Shown here piece after piece: positions 59,769 to 64,000 of a DNA stretch of 64,000 nucleotides; positions within the stretch are counted from its first letter, which is position 1; the number at the start of each line of letters is the position of its first letter. A program made the position numbers and the translations under genes. The DNA is from Cryobacterium sp. MP_M3 (GTDB taxonomy: Bacteria > Actinomycetota > Actinomycetes > Actinomycetales > Microbacteriaceae). Below the pieces are notes generated by a model that ran no database searches, was not told the origin of the DNA, and saw only the letters and a program-made list of their open reading frames with translations. The DNA lies in contig NZ_JADOVI010000001.1 of assembly GCF_015752155.1 (NCBI RefSeq), forward strand, positions 434,001 through 498,000, written 5' to 3'.

Positions 59769-60608
59769 ATGGCTATTCGTAAGTTCAAGCCCACGACTCC
59801 CGGTCGTCGCGGTTCATCTGTTGCAGACTTCGCAGAGATCACCCGGTCGACCCCGGAGAAGTCCCTGCTGCGCCCCCTGTCCAAGACCGGTGGCCGTAAC
59901 AACCAGGGTCGCATCACCACCCGTCACATCGGTGGTGGACACAAGCGCCAGTACCGTCTGATCGACTTCCGTCGTAACGACAAGGATGGCGTCAACGCCA
60001 AGGTCGCTCACATCGAGTACGACCCCAACCGCACGGCGCGCATCGCGCTCCTGCACTTCCTTGATGGAACCAAGCGCTACATCATCGCCCCGAACAAGCT
60101 GAACCAGGGCGACATCGTAGAGTCGGGCGCCGGTGCTGACATCAAGCCCGGCAACAACCTGCCGCTGAAGAACATCCCCACCGGTACCATCATTCACGCG
60201 GTCGAGCTGCGTCCGGGCGGTGGCGCCAAGATGGCCCGCTCCGCTGGATCGTCTGTTCGCCTCGTCGCGAAGGATGGCATCTACGCCCAGCTGCGCCTTC
60301 CGTCCGGAGAAATCCGCAACGTCGACGCCCGCTGCCGCGCCACGATCGGCGAGGTCGGCAACGCCGAGCAGTCGAACATCAACTGGGGCAAGGCCGGCCG
60401 TATGCGCTGGAAAGGCGTTCGCCCGACCGTTCGTGGTGTTGCCATGAACCCGGTCGACCACCCGCACGGTGGTGGTGAGGGTAAGACGTCCGGTGGACGT
60501 CACCCCGTCAGCCCCTGGGGCCAGAAGGAAGGGCGCACCCGCCACCCGAACAAGGAAAGCGACAAGCTCATCGTTCGTCGCCGTACCGTCGGCAAGAAGC
60601 GTAAGTAG
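59769..60608 (+). CDS. rplB: 50S ribosomal protein L2
   Basis: A 279-residue protein essential for subunit joining and peptidyl transfer. The characteristic [15 protein letters not shown] start, [20 protein letters not shown] and the C-terminal [20 protein letters not shown] with the critical His are all present. ATG 59769 follows AGAGGAATAAG. Confidence 0.99.
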   Translation: MAIRKFKPTTPGRRGSSVADFAEITRSTPEKSLLRPLSKTGGRNNQGRITTRHIGGGHKRQYRLIDFRRNDKDGVNAKVAHIEYDPNRTARIALLHFLDGTKRYIIAPNKLNQGDIVESGAGADIKPGNNLPLKNIPTGTIIHAVELRPGGGAKMARSAGSSVRLVAKDGIYAQLRLPSGEIRNVDARCRATIGEVGNAEQSNINWGKAGRMRWKGVRPTVRGVAMNPVDHPHGGGEGKTSGGRHPVSPWGQKEGRTRHPNKESDKLIVRRRTVGKKRK

Positions 60609-60617
60609 GAGTAGACG

Positions 60618-60899
60618 ATGCCACGCAGTCTCAAGAAAGGCCCGTTCGTTGACGACCACCTGCTTCGCAAGGTTGTCAAGGCGAATGAAGCCAGCAGCAA
60701 GAACGTAATCAAGACCTGGTCGCGCCGTTCGATGATCATCCCCGGCATGCTCGGGCACACCATCGCGGTTCACGACGGACGCAAGCACATCCCGGTGTTC
60801 GTCACCGAGAGCATGGTCGGGCACAAGCTCGGCGAGTTCGCGCCCACCCGCACCTTCCGTGGACACGTGAAGGACGACAAGAAGGGCCGTCGCCGCTAA
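60618..60899 (+). CDS. rpsS: 30S ribosomal protein S19
   Basis: A 93-residue protein of the 30S head: [18 protein letters not shown] at the start and [25 protein letters not shown] at the end. Complete, nine bases after rplB, with GGAGTAG as ribosome-binding site. Confidence 0.99.
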   Translation: MPRSLKKGPFVDDHLLRKVVKANEASSKNVIKTWSRRSMIIPGMLGHTIAVHDGRKHIPVFVTESMVGHKLGEFAPTRTFRGHVKDDKKGRRR

Positions 60900-60925
60900 C
60901 GCGGTGACGTGAAGGAGGAGAAGAA

Positions 60926-61291
60926 ATGGTGGAGTCGATCGCACGCGTGCGTCACATCCGCGTTACCCCCCAGAAGGCTCGTCGCGTTGTCAACCTGATC
61001 CGCGGCAAGCAGGCACATGAGGCCCTGGGAATCCTGAAGTTCGCACCCCAGGGTGCGAGCGATCCGGTGTACAAGCTGGTTGCTTCGGCAATCGCGAACG
61101 CCCGGGTCAAGGCAGATGCAGCCAACACCTTCCTGGACGAGCAGGATCTGTTCGTCAGCCAGGCGTTCGTTGACGAGGGTACGACCCTCAAGCGTTTCCA
61201 GGCCCGAGCACAGGGTCGCGCATTCCAGATCAAGAAGCGCACGAGCCACATCACTGTTGTGCTCGCCACTCCTGAGGAGGGTACGAAGTAA
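60926..61291 (+). CDS. rplV: 50S ribosomal protein L22
   Basis: A 121-residue tunnel protein with [18 protein letters not shown] and the tunnel hairpin [27 protein letters not shown] 60926 follows GAAGGAGGAG. The stop shares one base with the rpsC start. Confidence 0.98.
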   Translation: MVESIARVRHIRVTPQKARRVVNLIRGKQAHEALGILKFAPQGASDPVYKLVASAIANARVKADAANTFLDEQDLFVSQAFVDEGTTLKRFQARAQGRAFQIKKRTSHITVVLATPEEGTK

Positions 61292-62052
61292 TGGGTCAGA
61301 AAGTAAACCCCTACGGCTTCCGTCTGGGAATCACGACCGACCACGTGTCGCGATGGTTCTCTGACTCGACGAAGCCCGGCCAGCGTTACAGCGACTTTGT
61401 TGCTGAAGACGTCAAGATCCGCCGACTGTTGAGCACCAGCCTCGACCGTGCCGGCGTGTCCCGCATCGAGATCGAGCGCACTCGTGACCGTGTTCGCGTC
61501 GACATTCACACCGCCCGTCCGGGCATTGTGATCGGTCGCCGCGGCGCGGAGGCCGAGCGCATCCGCTCCGACCTCGAGAAGCTCACCGCCAAGCAGATCC
61601 AGCTGAACATCCTCGAGGTCAAGAACCCCGAGGTCGACGCTCAGCTCGTCGCACAGGGCATCGCAGAGCAGCTCTCCGCACGTGTGGCATTCCGCCGCGC
61701 GATGCGCAAGGGCCTGCAGGGTGCCCAGCGCGCCGGCGCCAAGGGTGTTCGCATCCAGGTCTCCGGTCGCCTTGGTGGCGCCGAAATGAGCCGTTCGGAG
61801 TTCTACCGTGAAGGACGTGTGCCACTGCACACCCTGCGCGCGAACATCGACTACGGCTTCTACGAAGCCAAGACCACCTTCGGCCGCATCGGCGTGAAGG
61901 TCTGGATCTACAAGGGCGACATCACCAACAAGGAACTCGCTCGCGAGCAGGCCAACGCTAAGTCGACCCGCCCCGAACGACGTGACGACCGACCCCGTCG
62001 TGCGCCCCGCGCAGAGGCAGCGGCACCGGTTGCAGCAGGAGTTGAGGCATAA
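61291..62052 (+). CDS. rpsC: 30S ribosomal protein S3
   Basis: A 253-residue protein at the mRNA entry site with KH domain motif [21 protein letters not shown] and the start [22 protein letters not shown]. The C-terminal 35 residues are an Arg/Ala/Pro-rich tail typical of actinobacterial S3. Coupled to rplV by one-base overlap. Confidence 0.99.
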   Translation: MGQKVNPYGFRLGITTDHVSRWFSDSTKPGQRYSDFVAEDVKIRRLLSTSLDRAGVSRIEIERTRDRVRVDIHTARPGIVIGRRGAEAERIRSDLEKLTAKQIQLNILEVKNPEVDAQLVAQGIAEQLSARVAFRRAMRKGLQGAQRAGAKGVRIQVSGRLGGAEMSRSEFYREGRVPLHTLRANIDYGFYEAKTTFGRIGVKVWIYKGDITNKELAREQANAKSTRPERRDDRPRRAPRAEAAAPVAAGVEA

Positions 62053-62054
62053 CC

Positions 62055-62473
<419 letters not shown>

Positions 62474-62474
<1 letters not shown>

Positions 62475-62821
62475 TGGCGATCGGATCCAAGGAGCTCGCC
62501 TCGGTCGAGCTCGACACTTTTGAAAATGAGCGACTGTTCGACGAGCTGAAGAAGGCGAAGGAAGAACTGTTCAACCTTCGCTTCCAGTCGGCCACCGGCC
62601 AGCTCGAAAGCCACGGCCGCCTCCGCGCGGTCAAGCGCGACATCGCTCGCATCTACACGGTTCTCCGTGAGCGCGAGTTGGGCATTCGCCCGACTCCCGT
62701 GCCCGTCGAAGCCCCCGCCAAGGCGGAAAAGGCTGAGAAGAAGACAAAGAAGGCCAAGCCTGCAGCCTCGTCGGTTGACGACACCGCTGCGGACGACGCC
62801 GTCGAGACGAAGGAGGCCTAG
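62474..62821 (+). CDS. rpmC: 50S ribosomal protein L29 with C-terminal extension
   Basis: A 115-residue protein. Residues 1-75 are the L29 helical hairpin ([31 protein letters not shown]) near the tunnel exit. Residues 76-115 are an extra tail, first Lys/Ala/Pro-rich and then acidic ([14 protein letters not shown]). Ordinary L29 is 60-75 residues, so the extension is a third of the protein and is probably flexible on the ribosome surface. ATG 62474 overlaps the rplP stop. Confidence 0.97.
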
Positions 62822-62823
62822 TC

Positions 62824-63123
62824 ATGGCGAAGACTGACGAAAAGGTCGTCGCTGCCGAGGCTGAGGCTCTCGTTCGCGGCTACCGCAAGACGCTGCGTGG
62901 TTACGTGACCAGCGACAAGATGGACAAGACCATCGTTGTCGAGGTCGAAGACCGCGTGAAGCACCCCCTGTACGGCAAGGTCATCCGCCGTACGTCCAAG
63001 CTGAAGGCTCACGACGAGGCGAACATCGCCGGCATCGGCGACCTGGTCCTGATCAGTGAGACCCGTCCGCTCAGCGCCTCCAAGCGCTGGCGCCTGGTCG
63101 AGATCCTCGAGAAGGCCAAGTAA
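62824..63123 (+). CDS. rpsQ: 30S ribosomal protein S17
   Basis: A 99-residue OB-fold protein: [31 protein letters not shown] and the ending [24 protein letters not shown] 62824 is two bases after the rpmC stop, with AAGGAGG in the rpmC end. Confidence 0.98.
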   Translation: MAKTDEKVVAAEAEALVRGYRKTLRGYVTSDKMDKTIVVEVEDRVKHPLYGKVIRRTSKLKAHDEANIAGIGDLVLISETRPLSASKRWRLVEILEKAK

Positions 63124-63156
63124 GCCTCGCGCTTGCTTGATAGAAGGAGTTAAAAA

Positions 63157-63525
63157 GTGCTTCAGCAAGAATCACGACTCAAGGTTGCCGACAACACGGG
63201 TGCCAAGGAACTGTTGACCATTCGCGTGCTCGGCGGCTCCGGCCGTCGCTACGCCGGACTGGGAGACACGATTGTCGCCACGGTCAAGGATGCGATCCCG
63301 GGCGGAAACGTCAAGAAGGGCGACGTCGTCAAGGCCGTTGTCGTTCGCGTCAAAAAGCAGACCCGTCGTTCAGACGGTTCGTACATCAAGTTCGATGAGA
63401 ACGCCGCAGTGATTTTGAAGAACGACGGTGACCCTCGCGGCACCCGAATCTTCGGACCGGTCGGTCGCGAACTTCGCGACAAGAAGTTCATGAAGATCAT
63501 CTCGCTGGCACCGGAGGTTATCTAA
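63157..63525 (+). CDS. rplN: 50S ribosomal protein L14
   Basis: A 122-residue protein at the subunit interface with [33 protein letters not shown] and [28 protein letters not shown]. The GTG start 63157 follows AAGGAG. First gene of what is the spc operon in other bacteria; here it follows rpsQ after 33 bases with no visible terminator, so S10 and spc genes are probably one transcript. Confidence 0.99.
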   Translation: MLQQESRLKVADNTGAKELLTIRVLGGSGRRYAGLGDTIVATVKDAIPGGNVKKGDVVKAVVVRVKKQTRRSDGSYIKFDENAAVILKNDGDPRGTRIFGPVGRELRDKKFMKIISLAPEVI

Positions 63526-63528
63526 ATC

Positions 63529-63888
63529 ATGGCCAGACTCAAAAAGGGTGACCTCGTTCAGGTCATCACCGGCCGCACCCAGGCCCGCGGCGGCGACCGC
63601 GGCAAGCAGGGCAAGGTCATCGCCGTGTTCGTGGAGAAGAACCGTGTCCTCGTCGAGGGCATCAACTTCGTCACGAAGCACGTTCGCGTTGGCCAGACCC
63701 AGCGCGGCACCAAGACCGGCGGCATCGAGACCATGGAGGCGCCGATTCACGTGTCCAACGTGGCCATCGTCGACCCGGAGACCAAGAAGCCGACTCGCGT
63801 CGGCGTCCGCCTCGAAGACGTGACGAAGGACGGGGTCACCAAGACCGTCCGCATCCGTTACGCCAAGAATTCAGGGAAGGACCTCTGA
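63529..63888 (+). CDS. rplX: 50S ribosomal protein L24
   Basis: A 119-residue protein starting 50S assembly, with a KOW motif (KKGDLVQVITGRTQARGGDRGKQGKVIAV) and GGIETMEAPIHVSNVAIVDPETKK. ATG 63529 lies three bases after rplN. Its stop overlaps the rplE start by one base. Confidence 0.98.
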   Translation: MARLKKGDLVQVITGRTQARGGDRGKQGKVIAVFVEKNRVLVEGINFVTKHVRVGQTQRGTKTGGIETMEAPIHVSNVAIVDPETKKPTRVGVRLEDVTKDGVTKTVRIRYAKNSGKDL

Positions 63889-64000
63889 TGACCGACACTG
63901 CAGTAGCAGCGGCCGAAGCAACGCCGGCAGTCCTGCCGCGCCTGAAGCAGAAGTACCGCGATGAGATCACCGCCCAGCTCACCAAGGACCTCGGCTTCAC
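63888..64000 (+). CDS. rplE: 50S ribosomal protein L5 (partial, 3' end outside window)
   Basis: The first 37 codons are present: MTDTAVAAAEATPAVLPRLK followed by QKYRDEITAQLTKDLGF. The LKxKYRxEI...L pattern is the normal start of L5, after an Ala-rich extension usual in actinobacteria. ATG 63888 overlaps the rplX stop by one base. Confidence 0.93.
   Translation, partial: MTDTAVAAAEATPAVLPRLKQKYRDEITAQLTKDLGF

Overview
The window comes from a high-GC Gram-positive actinobacterium, most likely of the family Microbacteriaceae (Cryobacterium/Leifsonia-like). The pointers are the strong G/C bias at third codon positions, frequent GTG and TTG starts, actinobacterial ribosomal proteins, a pilus apparatus without an outer-membrane secretin, and a palindromic repeat with the TGGTCGAGC...GCTCGACCA signature that I associate with this group. 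The genus is an inference; no rRNA is present to settle it.

The backbone is the conserved transcription/translation supercluster: the rpoC 3' end (1-478), rpsL-rpsG-fusA-tuf (29249-33630), and the S10/spc operon from rpsJ to the start of rplE (57810-64000). In many bacteria these blocks lie close together. Here they are separated by two large accessory regions of about 28 kb and 24 kb.

Region 1 (about 0.6-28.9 kb) holds a secreted/lipid-anchored-type hypothetical, a VOC-family protein, and a membrane-bound PAS-PAS-GGDEF-EAL cyclic-di-GMP enzyme. Next comes a near-complete type IV pilus operon (pilB, pilT, pilC, pilA, three minor-pilin-like genes, pilD, pilM, pilN, pilO). A long hairpin closes the operon. 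After it come two membrane proteins and a type VII-like (ESX/WXG100) locus: an EssC-like FHA-containing triple ATPase, a WXG100-like protein, a second small helical protein, a 435-residue probable substrate, two unknown proteins that may be distant sisters, and a six-pass membrane protein. Most genes in both systems are translationally coupled by ATGA/GTGA overlaps.

Region 2 (about 33.8-57.3 kb) is an extracellular or capsular polysaccharide locus of the Wzx/Wzy kind. It has seven glycosyltransferases, two flippases, two O-antigen-ligase/polymerase-like membrane proteins, two acyltransferase-3/SGNH O-acyltransferases, a hexapeptide acetyltransferase, an anchored clan-A glycoside hydrolase, a VanZ-like protein and a polyprenyl glycosylphosphotransferase that would start each repeat unit. 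No chain-length regulator (Wzz/Wzc) is visible. The part from about 36 to 44 kb is visibly richer in A/T and contains a gene-free stretch (41480-41953) with repeats and inverted ends that look like a decayed or non-autonomous transposon.

Regulatory structures seen include a textbook terminator after rpoC and another after tuf, a terminator-like hairpin between pilA and the minor pilins, a hairpin just after the WXG100 gene, good sigma-70-type promoters before rpsL and probably rpsJ with long leaders, and a perfect 48-bp palindrome between rpsG and fusA. No tRNA, rRNA or CRISPR array was found.
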